From Malachius bipustulatus (lineage: Eukaryota > Arthropoda > Insecta > Coleoptera > Melyridae), in assembly GCA_910589415.1 (NCBI GenBank), contig OU342636.1, positions 40,749,735 to 40,813,734 on the forward strand: DNA of 64,000 nt, in the 5' to 3' direction. This document shows positions 43,401-58,400 of this stretch, piece by piece; position 1 is the stretch's first letter, and every line of letters starts with the position of its first letter. Below the pieces are notes generated by a model. The model saw nothing but the letters and a program-made list of their open reading frames with translations. It made no database searches and had not been told where the DNA came from. A program made the position numbers and the translations under genes.

Positions 43401-46400
43401 GGGAGTTCAGCGAGCTGTACACCCGCTTGCATATGTTGCAGACCGGCTCTCTGCTGGGACGCATGTGCACGTTCTGTATGTGCCGCTTGAGCCTCGTTAG
43501 CGATGACAGGCTCTTGTTGCAAGGCTGGCAACGGAACTCGTCTGCACCTGGCGGCAGACAATCCAGATAGAAACCACCGCTTATCTCAACGCAGAGCAAG
43601 TAAGTGTTGTCTGCTCTCTGAGCTCTAGACCTGACCTCTAGAGGCAGAGCAGTTCTAGGGTAAGCTCTGTGAGTTTTGCTTCTACTGAAGAGTAAGTTTC
43701 TTGGTACTTGGGAGTTTTCTCTGATAAGTTTTATATTTTTTTATAGGTAGAAACGATCAGTTATATTATGGGAAGAAATAATATAAAAAGCAAACACAAC
43801 AATAATCAAACATTGAATGACTGGTGATACTGGTAATAATGTAAAGAAGAATTATGGAAAAGAAAGTTAATCGGAGTAAAAATAGGTCAGTTAATGAGAA
43901 GAGAATGACGAACTACAGGTTGAAAACTACCTCTTGTCCTGCATACTTTTTTAAGGAACGTTCAGAATCATTATCAACATATTATTTCATATTGAAATTT
44001 ATATACAGGGTGGAAACTTGTAAGTGCAAATTCAGTTTTGTGCAATATCTTTAGAATGAAATGATTTCTGGCAATGGCTAAAATGTACTTAATTGGCTAC
44101 TTTTAATTTTGATTAGTTACTTACATTTCAATATTGAATAGTTTATCAACAAAATATTGAACCATCCGGGAAGGGAGGGGGGAACGGCACGAGTAAAGGA
44201 AGAGGCTGCGAATCTCCTAAGTACCATTTTCACCCCCTATGGCAAAAATAGATCAGACAAAGCCGACTAGATCCCATTTTAACCCCTTAGTTTGTAATTA
44301 ATCCTACTGCAAGTCTTTTAACATTTATTTCTAGTTTTATACATAGAAAGAGGAGAGGTCGTATACATCCTTTTTCAATAAGTCGGGTGAGGTCCTTTTG
44401 AATTAAGTCGGGTCAGTCCATTTTACAATAATTTGGGTCAGATGTTTTGGTAAAAAGTTGGGTCAAATCCTTTTGCAATAAATCGAGTCAGATCTAACTT
44501 ATTGGGCCTGAGAAAAGGATCTGACCTGACTTATTACAAAAAGATCTGACCTGACCTGACTTATTACAAAAAGATCTGACCCGACTAACGACCAGGAAAA
44601 CTACTTACACCCAGTATCATAAAGGTCCGGGTCAGGTCCTTTTGAATTAAGTCGGGTCAGTCCATTTTACAATAATTTGGGTCAGATGCTTTGGTAAAAA
44701 GTTGGGTCAAATCCTTTTGCAATAAATCGGGTCAGATCTAACTTCTCGGGTCTGAGAAAAGGATCTGACCTGACTTATTACAGAAAGATCTGACCTGACC
44801 TGACTCATTACAAAAAGATCTGACCTGACCTGACTTATTACAAAAAGATCTGACCCGACTAACGACCAGGAAAATTACTTACACCCAGTATCATAAAGGT
44901 CCGGGTCAGGTCCTTTTGAATTAAGTCGGGTCAGTCTATTTTACAATAATTTGGGTCAGATGCTTTGGTAAAAAGTTGGGTCAAATTCTTTTGCAATAAA
45001 TCGAGTCAGATCTAACTTATCGGTTCTGAGAAAAGGATCTGACCTGACTTATTACAAAAAGATCTGACCCGACTAACGACCAGGAAAATTACTTACACCC
45101 AGTATCATAAAGGTCCATTAAGCTAATATTTTCCACCTACGGTCGATACCTTTTCTAGAAACAGCCCCAGAAATGTGCCTGTTAACTTAATGAGCCTTGT
45201 AATACCCTCAGTTATAATCCTACCATTTTATTATTATTACAAATTTGAAAATTATTTAGAAATTTCATTTTGATATACCCACGTTATTAGTTAGGTGTTT
45301 TAATTGAAGATAGGCTCGTTGAATACAAATCTATATTGTCAAAAATTATTTCCTGAAATATTTTTCTCTAAAATTTAAACTTGGAGATAATTATTTACTT
45401 ACACATAACTCAATTTGCCTGTGAAATCCCTATGACCCACTTATACTAGCGTCCACCTTATATGTCTTTGTTTTAAAAACACATACTATCAATTGTTTCT
45501 AATTACCTAAAGAACTTCTGTGTAATAAATGTAACCGACTCGTTAAGACTATTTCTCGTTTGAATGGGTGAATTTCTTGTGTTTGTGATTGTTTAGGAGT
45601 GTGAGAAAATTGAGTCGTTTGAGTCACAGGTAGGTGTGAAAAGTGTGTGAATTCAGTATAGAATTTATCCTGAGCCATGGTCAGGCCGGCCTGTTCTGCT
45701 GCTCTGGATGAAGTGAGCATATTTTATAATATTCCACCAAGCAAAAGATGTAATTCCCTCATTTTAAATTCTGAGCTGAATGAGACATAAGTTTGATTAT
45801 AAAACTATATTCAATGACACGAATCTTGTTTCTTTTTTGAAATAAAACTGATGTGTGTCAATGATGACCTTGCCAATTTAATTTTTTTTTAATGGCTTTG
45901 CTCATGTGAGTCCTCATTTTATATCTATGTACACAAAAATTATGCGAGTTTTCAATTTTGACAGGCTGTCAAATTTTAAACTCCATAAGCCCTATCCTGA
46001 ACAAGTGGAGTCATCCTGTCTTGAGAAAATAAATCCTTTTTTTTAATGTTATTGATTTGAGATTGGTTTTATCAGTTAAATCAAAACTTGTAAAAAAAAA
46101 ATTAAATGAATGGAAGAACCAGTGTTCGCACCTGTACATTAAGGTGCGTACAGACATGCAACAGAACATCGTCACGTAACACCGCCGCGTATCATTTCTG
46201 TACGCGGCGATGTTGCGTGGTCAGCCCGGTTTAAAAAAAAAATTTAGTGCAACAGAACATCACCCCGAAACATCAACGCGAAACATTTAGGCGTCCCAGA
46301 TTTTTTAATTAGTTGCACGAGTGTATTCGAAAAAGATGGACGTTGCGGCTGCAGCATATATAGTTATGCACTATTTAGTGCAGAAGAAAAAACAGATCAA

Positions 46401-49400
46401 GACGCTGGTGGCAGAATCAATTATACACCAGTAGAACTGTGTACGGCGGTCGTCAGTTATTAAGAGATTTTAAACTTTCAGTCAGTGAGTGGCCTATATA
46501 AAAACTTCACAAGAATAACGCCAACTGATTTTGAATTTTTGATCAATTTGACCAACACAAAAATCAAAACAACGCAAGTGTTTCGCAGACACGTCCAAAT
46601 CGGCAAATCTATAGTGCAACGTCGTCGCGAACATTTCTTTGATGTGACGCCGAAATACCGACAACTGATGGGACGCTGCGATGTTACTGTGTTACGCTGT
46701 TACTGTACTGGTACGATGTTGCAGAGTGGCGTCCAGACTTGATACGCGGTGAAGTTACGTTACGGTGTTCTGTTGCATGTCTGTACGCACCTTTAGAAGA
46801 CTTATTATTACATATTAAGCTAGCGTTTTTATTAGTATTCTCTTTCGTAAAATAAATTTTATAAAATATAAAATCATATTCATTTCCTTGAAAATAAACA
46901 GCTGATTAGACGACAGTTAATTAACAGTGTTGACAGATATCAGGCGTTCGGTTAAAAACTGCTCTGTTCCAACTCCAGACTTAATACCCGAACGCATCTA
47001 TTAACAACTGATATTTCTATTAACGACATCTTTGACATTTGATACATCAGTTTTATGTCAAAACATTTGTAAAACTTGTGCCATTGAACTTAGTTTTTGT
47101 ACCAGATTTCTGTCTCATTTGGTTAGTAATTTAATGTCCATGATAATTATGAATATGTCTTCACTCTTCATAATATGAGTAATGAATCTTGTTTCCAGGT
47201 AAATTACAATAACCGTTGAGAAATTCTAAGCAGAATAAGATAAGAATCATGGTTTGAAGAACAGAACTCACTGAAGCAATGGACCACCATGGAAACTGAG
47301 AAGTATGCATCAGTCTAAACTCACTAATTCCTTACATAGGTGATAAATGCGTGAAGAATAATTGGTCTTTGAGTTAGCTAACAAAATTAGTAATTTCTTG
47401 AGCAAAACAGAAGTATTTTTTGGCAAAGTAATACTCCGAAAAAGTACTGCAACTTGTGCCAATTGATGATAAATGAAACACTTATGTATATATTTTAAAA
47501 TTGTCCTATGAATAATAATATTGTTTCACTACTTTTCAAGGAACTATGGTGATCATAGAACAAGTAACTATGATTTAAAAAATTTCAATAGAGCTAACTA
47601 GATCATTACTGAATTTCTTCTCAATCTTCTTAGTTGATATCAAGGAGAAAATCAAGTAACGGTCTAGAATTTTATTACTCGTATATGTTTAATTTTCATC
47701 AATAGTGGTTCTACAAATTAAGGGTTGAGGACATAATAATATTATATTTTTTTAATGTGCCTACTTATTTTTTATTTCATTTGATATTATTTTTGATACT
47801 TATATGGTGTTGTGAAATAATTTAAAGACAATTCTTTAGTTGAGAATAAACAAAAAAATTCTATAAACGTGTATCTGGGAACCTTTCCCTTTCATAACCT
47901 ACTGAGATGCAGGGCGTTATTTTTTTGATTAATTTATATTTGAATAATTAATATTATTTCAAGTCTTTTTTCAATTTAATTGACAATTGGCAGGTGGATA
48001 ATAATTTTTCTTTTATTGTGTTTCTTTCTTGTACCAGTGATATAAGACATTCTTGCATAGCTGAAACTGTAAGGGAGCGTCCGTTTTCAGTGGTAAGTTT
48101 ATTAAAATTTCCAGTTTCATTGGGTCAATAATCAAGATAGACAAACATATTGAATGATGGGGTATTCACCCATTATATTTGCTCATAAATTCTCCTAGAT
48201 CCTAATTTCAAAAAAGTTCTATTTTTTATTCCTCTATCGAAATGCAAATATCAGATCTAAATAGTGGCGTAGATAGAATAGACAACCCTGGATTAAATCA
48301 GCTAAATATAATGACATCCCACTATCATAAATTCAAAACAGCCCACTAGTATTCAATCTGCCAATTATCAATCGAATTGACTAAAAGACTTTTGCAATAT
48401 GAATTATTATCGAAAGTAAATTTGGTTATTAAAAAAATTATGCCCTGTATCTTGGTAACAAAACATTTCCCGACACACATTTATAGAAAATTTGTTTGTT
48501 TTCTTTTAACCAAAGTGCCATTAAAATTTTTGCAGTATTAAAGAATTACCCAGTATTTGTAACAAGTTCTCCACAATCTTGTGAGATAACTTGTAAAAAT
48601 AAAGTTAAAGGGTGACATAAATTTTCTGAAAGGACATCTTGAACAAACTGAAACATCGAGATTCCTTATTTTTGCCATATCTTTCTTATTATTGAAAGTA
48701 AATTAAATATTTTTTTGCAGACTTGCATAAGTCATCAAGAGGTGCCCATTTCACATTTCAAAAATTTTCAAAGCCGACTAAATCTCAGGATTTTCAATTG
48801 CTTTTCTTGTCATACGTATCAAAAAATGAAAGAAATAAGAAATCACATTAAAAAAATGTCAAATTTGATTTTTCTATTATTGCTTGTCATATAGTTTTTT
48901 AATTTTTCTATGACATTGAGTATAAAAAATTGTCTGCAAAAAAAGAATATTTTTTTACCGTGACAGATTTTTTGGTTTCCTTCTTATTTTTTAAAGCCAA
49001 AGTCATGAAAAAATAGTTTGGTGTCCATAAAAAAAAGTTGCCCATGATAATAAGAAATATTGATTTTTCATCATATTTTAGCAAGGACTGAAGTTAGTCT
49101 CAACTTTGTTTCAGATTTTTTATAAGTATGAAATTGTGCAACTTTTCTCTGATTTAATCCACCCTGTATCTCTACTACTTCTCAAAATCAGAATGATGTG
49201 AAAGATAGAAAAGACGATCTGTATATTATATACTGAAAATAGGATTCAATTAAAATTCATTAACTCAGAGTATCTTGACATTTTTTCCAAACAGACTTTG
49301 TTTATAGCCTTTTTAATCATTCTCTACACTTGCTGTACTACCTATTACCTACGTTTTCACAGATAGATAATAGGCACACTCAATTTCTTTACAGATTGAA

Positions 49401-52400
49401 AAAAGTGTATGTCATCCTTCTCAACCCTCACTTTGTAAATAGAATATCTACATATTGATGGACTATTAATAACGTTACACCTGTTTTGCCACTTTCAAAG
49501 CAGCATCTTAAGACATGTAAATGAAATGAACAATAAAATTATTGATGTAGTAACATAGGAACAGTATGGTACCCAAGCGATGATAAAATAAGTAACTAGA
49601 TTCAATAAATTTCAGTAGAACTAACTACTTATTAGATCATAGTTGAATTTCTTCTGAATCTTCACAGAGTAGAATTTTAAAAGATTAGTGTTTTGTCTAT
49701 CATCAATTTTCAGGTTAGTTCCTAATAATCGGAAGAAAAAAGTTAGCACCTCACCATTAAAAGCGCATTGCTATGTAAAGTTACCTATACTTCATATCCA
49801 TGAGTGATGCATTCATTCTAAGATATTTACATTTTTTACAAAAAATAATGATAATATTAAAAAATTTATATAATTGGTTGTACCTATGAATCGACAAAAA
49901 CTTGTTTCTTATTTATCTCTAAAAATCGTATCTAACTCATTATAACATCAAGAAACTTACTCCTAAAGTAGTGCTTAAACTTTGTCAAATATTCACTACC
50001 TAGTTTAATTATTGAAGAGTCAGTTAAGCTATTTACAAGCAGCCGTTAAGTTTCGGGTAGGTACATAAGACTTGATGAAACAAATCTCTATTCTCTAAGA
50101 AATAATTACTCAATCATAAGACTTCATCACTAGATCAACTAATAATAATATAAAAGTTTTACATTATAATAATTAATAATTGATTATTCATATCCATTAT
50201 TTTTATATTAAAAACAGTTAAAGCATTACGTAATGTGAGCTTGTAATTGAGTTTATCTTTATTTCTCTATCAGAAATCGAGCTTAATGTTAATTTATAAA
50301 ATGATGGAGAGAGGAGCTCTTTTTTGTTACATTGTAGGGACCTTTTCAGTTTTTCAAGAACACAGTATGAAAAGTATTGGGGACTATTTCGATAACCGTT
50401 AACTGGTATATCAGAAATGCGTCAAAATGGAGATATTTGGCTTTATTCTAATTGCTTTTCTTTAATATTAAAGCTTGGGATAGCTGCCAAATTAAAGCAA
50501 TCGATTAAAATTTCATTATTCAGTGATTCCAAATCAACTTCTGTCACAGTTCTAAGAACCTAAAATTTTAACATTACTATCTATTTACTGCCTTGGGGTC
50601 AACTAGAATTATTTCTTTAACCCTTCTAAAAATGGTAAGATAATGAAAATGATGAGTAAGCTTTGGCAAAGAAGACATTTTTAGAACGGAAAACGAGGGA
50701 TATCGAGGTTGAGATGGCTTTCAAATGCAACAAAAAAATCTCTAGAAACTGACACATGTAGTAGCTATCTGAACCTGCTCCCCAAAAGTGTGACAATTTA
50801 AAATTATTTTAATAGTGGGTATGATCGACCAAGAAATGATTGACCACTAAAAATTTTTGTTTCGCCATTCTCAGATCCCCAAAATAATTTTTTTTGTAAT
50901 TTATACAGACCACCCATAATTTTTTATTAATCTACATGAAGTTCTCTACCTAAAATAAAATGAACAATTTTAATGAAGACTTCATACAAGACTAAAAGAC
51001 TTTAATCAAGAATACAAATGCAATCGTTAATGATCAAACTTTGAATATAGAAAATGATTTCCAAAGCTGAAAAGAAGAGAACACGCAAAAAAAAAAACAA
51101 AAGAATTACAAAACGAGAAAGAGATAATTTTTCAGAAAGATAACCCTTCAAAAGGCTCGAAGAGGATCTTGGGACATTTATTACCCTTATTTGACGTTTG
51201 GCCACATGAGAAATATTTTTCCAGGGAATATGTACCCGGGAAATATGACATAATTGATACAACTGGGAAATGTCAAATTTTACTTTGTACGAGAGCTATG
51301 TATCTCTCATAAGAGCAAAAGTTGAACTTGTTCAAAGCTTCACTTATTATGAAAAATCATCATTGAAAAATCGATTTGAGGGTTCAAGTTTTTATTCTGA
51401 GTCTTCATGAGTTTTTTGTTTTAATGGAGATTTTTTAATGAGGAAAAAAAAACTAATACGGTGAAACGGAATAAAATCATATTACTTGCTTTAATTATGA
51501 ATTTTTAAATCATTTTTATTCTGGAGCTACTATTTTTTTTCCTAAAGGCGGCTAAACAAAATTTTTGGTGATCAATCATTGGTCAATTCTTGTCAATCCA
51601 TTATCACGCTTGGTGGGGGGGGGGATTAGGTTCACACAACTGTATAGTACATGAAGGGAAGGAACCTACCAATTTATACAATATACAGGATCCATAAAAA
51701 AAATTGCACTAATTAATGGGATAATGACAAGGTTTGAAATTTCGATTTGACATTTGGTAGGGTTTAATAATAATATTGTTAATGTTTGTCAGAGGCTGCC
51801 ATGTTAATTTTTTTTTAAATGACAATCTAGGTGTAGTTTGCTGCCATTTGTTTGGTAATTAATTTAAAAATGAAACACCTTTTACAGGGTGTCTCAGCTC
51901 ATTTGAGTCGGTCTCTGTGGGCCAAACGATGGATTTTTTCAAAACTTATTATGCAAATTCAACTACAGGAGCACAATGGCCATAATTTGAAATTATTTTG
52001 GACTATTATTACATTATGTAATAATATGTGTATAGTCCAATAAAGTCTAAAAAGTCATACGTATCGATTAAGAATACACATCCTTTTGATAGTTCGATTT
52101 ATTTTGTTTCATGTACGTGTTTTTATAGTAACCGTCCAGTTTGTCTAAACACTCCATCCCGCATAAATAAGTATACGTCAACATTGGTTTTGAATTAGAA
52201 TTAAATGAAAAACACAGAGGATAGAATGTCATTACGTGAATAAATTTTATGTAGTTGTCAGTGGCTCTCAAACTGACGTAAGCGGTTCAATTCATTTTTT
52301 GAATGATTCCTTCAATAATTACGCTCGTTCACAACTTGACATTTAACTGTTTGACATTTTCTGGTGAAATTAAAAATATTAATTCGGACGGTTAGTGAGA

Positions 52401-55400
52401 CGTCACATCTGACTTTTTAAAGTTAATCCTACTATAATAATAATATTATGTCCCATATGAAAGTGGCATATCAAAGTTGTTTTTTTTTTTTATGGAATAT
52501 GCTCTTATGTTATTGCATTCTTAGATTGTCTGAGAAGAAAAAATAAGATTGGTTTTTACAGTTAATGTTTAAATTGAGAAGTTTGTGAGTTATAAACAAG
52601 TGAAAATCGTAATTTTCGAAATTCAAGGCTCTGTATACAACGGAAACGTCTATTTTTTTTATTTAGCTACACATTGAGAAATCTCAGATTTGTTCAGATT
52701 GTTTTTATCTTCATTTTACATCACAGGATAATATATAAAAAGTTAAAATGGGGACATGTAATCTGTTTTCCTCTATCTTGATCCGTTTTTGTTGTTCAGT
52801 GCTTTGAACGGTGGAAATTTCAATTTTCACTTGTTTATAACTCACAAACAATAAACACCAAAAAATAAACACCAACTGTAAAAACCAATTTTTTTTCTTC
52901 TCAAACAATTTAAAACGCAATAACATTTAAGCAATAGAATAGCATTAAAAAAAAAAACGACTCTCATATGGGACACTCTGTATAGGTACTCCAAAATTTT
53001 TAAATTTATGACCATTGTGATCCGGCCTGTACTTGAATTTGCAAGAAAGTTTTGAAGAAATCCATCATCGTTTGGCCTACAGAGACCGCTTCGAATAAGC
53101 TGGGACTGTATTGTAATAATTTTGTTTATTCTAAAAAAATGAAGAACAAAAAACTAAACTAGTTCAAGTCACTGAAACAAATTTTGAAAATTCAGTTACT
53201 TAATTGAAGAAAATCATAACTGCTCAAAATGTTGTCCATTCAGCTCCCTATGCTAAAATTTTGAATTTAATTTCTTTAAAATATATTTTTTTAGATTTCT
53301 AAAAATGATAACAATGAGTACCTAGATACTAGAAACCACCCAAATGTTTACTGTTGAATTAAAGTTGTGTTTATTCACTTAAAACCAAAATGTTTTGTCC
53401 AAAAATGTTTTCTCTACAAACTTAATTTTTTTTTGTTCTTAGATATTTTGGAATAAACAGCAAATAATATACCATATTGTATTTTTAAACCAATTACCTG
53501 CCAAATTACAGCAAACTACACCCAAGTTACCAATAAAACAATCAATATGGCGGTCTCTGACAAACATTGATTGCACAACAAATTTTAATGAAAAAGTATG
53601 GCATTTTGTGTTTAAATGTCAACAAAACCGTTTCAATGTAATCCCACTTGGTGCAATCCTTTTTACGTACCCCGTATAATAAGTAGATGCCTAATTAATT
53701 GCAATTTTTTACTCTATTAAAAGTCCCTTACAATGTAGTGATGAGCTCGGCAACGTCAACTACTTTTTAAATATATTATACAATGATAAAGATAAAACAT
53801 CTTGCTGTAAGAAATAGAAAAGGGATAAGTACTCTAATTGTTATCGCCTTAGCAGAAAATTGAACACTTGCAAAAATCTCACAGTTACAATGCACAATCG
53901 TTGTGAAAAATTCCCAAAGATGAACCAAAATTTGATTGGAATATCAATAAAAACTCAACACTCTCTTAACTACATATTCCCAATACAAAGATTATTATTT
54001 GCATATTTCGAATTATTTTCTTCCAATTGTAGGTTGAGACTTTCATCTATTGTGCCATAAGGTTGTTTGAAGAATGGTGGTGACTCTCTGTGACTTTAAT
54101 TCAGAATACTCGATTTAGAAGTTCATCATTATTCTTCACCAAAGAGATTGGATTTACTGAATTATAGGCCAGTCAAATTAGGATCTTTTAAGAGGTCACT
54201 TGGAAAAAAGTATTGGAAAGCTAATTATTATTTTTATCGGTTCATTTAACATCAAGAACAAGTATCCTAGGTCAAAAAAACGGATTTATGTCAGTTTTTG
54301 CCTATGGCTTCAAAACAGTGCGTTCCAGTTCCAGTGAATATTTTACTCATTTTACTCTTACAAAAATTGAAGAGCATTGAATTCTTCATCGAATGAATTG
54401 AATTTGGTATAGTGGTATTGCTGGAATCTTCGATCAAAGAACAGTGATTTTTACCAACTTTCCAACTTTTGACATTTTAACTAGCTCTGAAAAACGCATT
54501 TTGAAGACTTTTGTTGAAACGAGACAGTTGCTATGAATTTTCCATGCTTTGTAATCCAACTTCATATTATGTTTAATGGAAATTGAATTTTTCATCCCGT
54601 TCTACTCCAATGCTTATAGACATGGCTTCTGCAACGGAGAAGGGATTGTGTGGATAATAATTCCGTGGAGGAAATACATTAGTACCAAAATTAGTTCCTA
54701 AAAAGACCGTATTTCTTATTGTAGATTCGGATTTAGGGCTAAAAATACCTAGGAAACACCCAAAGGGATCTGTTCTAAAAAATAGATTCAACCTTTCACT
54801 CACAAAAGGCTATACCATGCAGTTCAGTCGGTTTCTGTTATTCATAGAAAATAAGAGGTTTTAAAATTTTAACTCAAAATTTACCTCATAATACAATTGA
54901 CTAATCAATCTCTAATCTTGGTGAATTTAATTATCCAGAAAACTTTTTTCCCGCAATTCTGGATAATTGAGAGTCTACTGTACCTATATTTTTCATAAAA
55001 TCATGTTTTTGTCGACTTTTGCAAATTTTGTATTAATTTTCAATATAATTTGCATTGAAACTGTGAGATTTTTGCAACTGATGGAATGTTCTGGTTCAGA
55101 ATTAACAATTAAATATATCGTACCAATGTAGACAGTTGATGGGTTCGTTATGTTTACATTAATTAAATTCATTGCTGAACTTAGATATACTTATGTTACA
55201 ACTTACATACATTTTGGTCTACTAAAATTAGAAAAAACTTACATAATATACTATAAATATGTATTTAAAATACATCAAGTACTTAAATATTTAAATCTAT
55301 TTACATGGATTAACTACCTTAAAAATGCAATAAAATATTTGAAACGTTTTATTAAAAGTTGGCATCCCCACATAATATAGTGGAAATAAATCACAGGGAA

Positions 55401-58400
55401 AATTATAGACGGATGAGAGTATCAAAGGGTGAAAATTAATATTTGAAAAACACAAAACACATTCCAAAAGAAAACACTGACTGAGCTACTGTAAATACGT
55501 AAATATGCTTGTAAAATTTAACTAGTTAATTTGGGGGGAAATGGGCGGTTATAGAAAAACCCATCTACAAAAATTTATTTTGGTATCAAAATACGTATTT
55601 TCAAGTATCTCTTGAATATTATCAATAAACTCTCCGTACAATTATAAATAATCGGGATCATTATAATTGCGGGAACTTATTGGTTAAAAAAATTAAGCAA
55701 ACTTGTATTCTCCAATAATAGTTCACATGTTGATTTTACAAACATCAAGTTTCCCACTACAAAAACACTTGCATTTAAAATAAAAACAACCATAGAAATC
55801 ACTTGCAAGTTTTCTTTACTAAAGACGAAAATTACAAAAAAACATTTAGACTCATTCACATGTTTGTAAAACGCAACATTACTAAAAACACCAAAACGTT
55901 TTTCAAAAATATTGACAAATAAAAACATCAAAACTTACCCTGGGATGTCCCCGCTAAACTGTCAGCGTTCGCCTGTAGTGACGCATTCAAGCCTGGAAAG
56001 AAAAGTAATTTATTTAAAATGTTTCATATCCGTTGATTGCATCAACTAATGTTTAAGCTTAACTAGCTTAACTTAGCTAGTTAACTAGCTGAGCTTAATA
56101 TACAGTTTTTGAAAGTTTTTAAAGTACAATAATAATAATTATTTTTTTATTTGAATAAATATACAACTTTTAAGAAAGTTTTTTCTTTATTAAAGTAGTT
56201 TTTCAGTCTCCTTATGCCATATTGGACTGAGAAAATTTTTCCCCGTTGTAAAATAGTTAAATTAAAACAGTTTTTCAATAGTTTTTAAACTATTACTGTC
56301 GACATACAGGGAAAGAGCTCATTTGGGGGCCATCAACATAATGCTTCGTAGCCCGCCATTTGAAAATATCGTACTTTTATCACTGATTGATTCATCAGTG
56401 ATGCCATCACCAATTCACTGACTAAATAAAATGATATTCTTTTGTTGATGGAAACGCTTGAGAAGTAGAAAACTTCAAAATTAAATTAAAAATTTGCTAA
56501 TGAATTTCAGAACACGCCTAACCTACTCGTATATTACTAAACCACACGTTAAAGTGACATCTGACAGACTCACATAATGGTAGTCAACTACTCACCTCCC
56601 AACCCCGAAGGATCAGCCGCTAACGCTGCCATACTGAAATTAAAGCTCCCGCTGGCCGCTGCCGCCTGAAAGAGCTTCCCCTCCTGGCTGCTCAGGTACG
56701 CCCCGATCGGACTGTCATGATCTTCATGTGGATCCCCGGCGCTGCTTCCCGAATGTGGCCCCTGCGGCAGTGCTCCATTGTTGGGAGCGGTTGCGCTGTC
56801 ATCACTGTCTCCGTCGTGGGCCGTCGAATGTAACAGTTCCATGGGCTCCGACTTGATTGAGTCCTCGTTGCGAGGACTTGGTTGCGAGCATGGCGAATGC
56901 GAGCGGGGGTCCGCCGAGGAGAGACCATTGTTGGGAGGTGGGGGAGGCAGGTCGGGGGCGTGCAGATCCGTCGGAAGAGACGGGAGAGATGTTAGAGGGG
57001 GCTTCAGGTTTAAGACGTTGTTCTTCATACCACTTGGGCTAGAATGGAAAGAGCGGTGATTAGTTGAGATTTACTACAATGAAACGGAAAGCGGGAACTT
57101 TGTCGATTATATCAAATCATTGCCTTACCTGAAATCAGCAGGTTGCGTTTGAGGAGGTATCCCTAAGACGTCATTATTGTTGTTATTCAGTACGTGCTCC
57201 ATCCGGGCACGCTTCATCTCCGTCTCAGCGTCGGGGGGACAGTGGCGGGGGTGGGGGCGGTCGCGTCGGTGATGGGCTTGCTGGGCCCGCCGCAGCAGTT
57301 GGTTCACGGTGGCGCCATGTGGCGGCGATGGCGGGAACAGTGGACTCTCTTCTGATGGTGGGTATGGAGACGGGGACGGGTGCAGCTGGCTGGGCGTCGA
57401 TGACGGGGGCAATGTCGATGGGGGGCGAATCAAAGATTGTACTTGTGCTAGCTGGAATGTCGGGATAAAAGAAAATATCAATAACGAAATCTTCAAACTT
57501 GGTGACCCTACTAGTTTTTTTTTTTTGGAGCCCTATACTTTTTTAATAAAAATTAGTTTATTGTGCAGTGGCACTTGGTGAAGGAATGAGGGATAGCTGA
57601 CTATAATAAACAAGACTTGGATATTATTGTCTTATTGTCTTGATCCTGGGCTACATTGTCAGTTGAATTTAAAAAATTTTGAAAATAATTTTTAATCCTT
57701 GGGGTCCACCCACAAGGTTTACATTTTATTAAGTAAATTGGGGATAAAATGTCGGATCATCCTGAACTATGAGTTGTTTTACTGACCTCTGATCTATCTT
57801 GTGCATGCTGCTGGGTTAGACCTGAGACACGGAGCACCTCGGCAGTCTTGAGGAAGGAGGATAGACTGCGCTGATGCACATTCACTTCCCCATGGTAAAT
57901 GAATTCCACCAGCGCATGCAGGTCCGTCCACGCCACGTCCTGCAGCACTATCACCGGATGCTTGCATGGGGTGCTCTAAAACATAAAATTCAATATAAAA
58001 TCTAATCTTAAACAATTCTTGCAGATACAGAAATTACGATATTTAATAAATGGATATTTTGTCCCATTAGTGTGCAAGGTGATTCAGTGGTAAGTACCTT
58101 CTATAAATTGAAAAGCTTGTTGATGAAACTGAAATAACTATTAAAAAAAATTTAAATAAATTTTTTCCAATGTTTTTTTTTAACAGAGATGGGGTGTTTA
58201 AGGGTCGATTTATGAAACAGGTTTTTATAGTATCTTTCTACAGAGTGCATCAAAAATTCAGAATTTTTGTGTATAGGTTTCCTATTTAATAATCCGTATG
58301 TATTTATAAAAATCAGTAGAGTAGAATCTGGGTCACATGGCATCTTTTATGTAATAAAAAATTCTGAACCGGCGGTCTTTTTTTATTGTTTTTTTTGTTC

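Larger units (their letters stand above)
51681..53680. mobile_element. Outer inverted-repeat element of a nested complex
   Basis: The left end TATACAGGATCCATAAAAAA.. pairs with the right end ..TTTTTACGTACCCCGTATAA. Inner parts of the arms also pair (GTCAGAGGCTGCCATGTTAA with ..ATGGCGGTCTCTGACAAACA). Inside it lies a second element (51887-53111). Confidence 0.65.
43548..55938 (-). other. Large Broad intron between common and zinc-finger exons
   Basis: The 12.4-kb intron holds a foldback tandem repeat (44388-45116), a Harbinger element (46142-46792), a repeat family member (about 48440-49180), a Penelope-like tail (about 49465-49520), a nested inverted-repeat complex (51681-53680) and a pogo terminus (54950-54982). 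The rest is AT-rich without recognisable coding. Confidence 0.55.

Noticed and set aside
45499..45720. 73-residue minus-strand frame ([10 protein letters not shown]...)
   Set aside because: In a repeat-rich Broad intron, with no domain and no phase-compatible exon boundaries found.
56692..57059. Open frames on both strands over Broad exon 4
   Set aside because: Shadows of the Pro/Ser-rich linker exon; no phase-compatible splice sites or domains.
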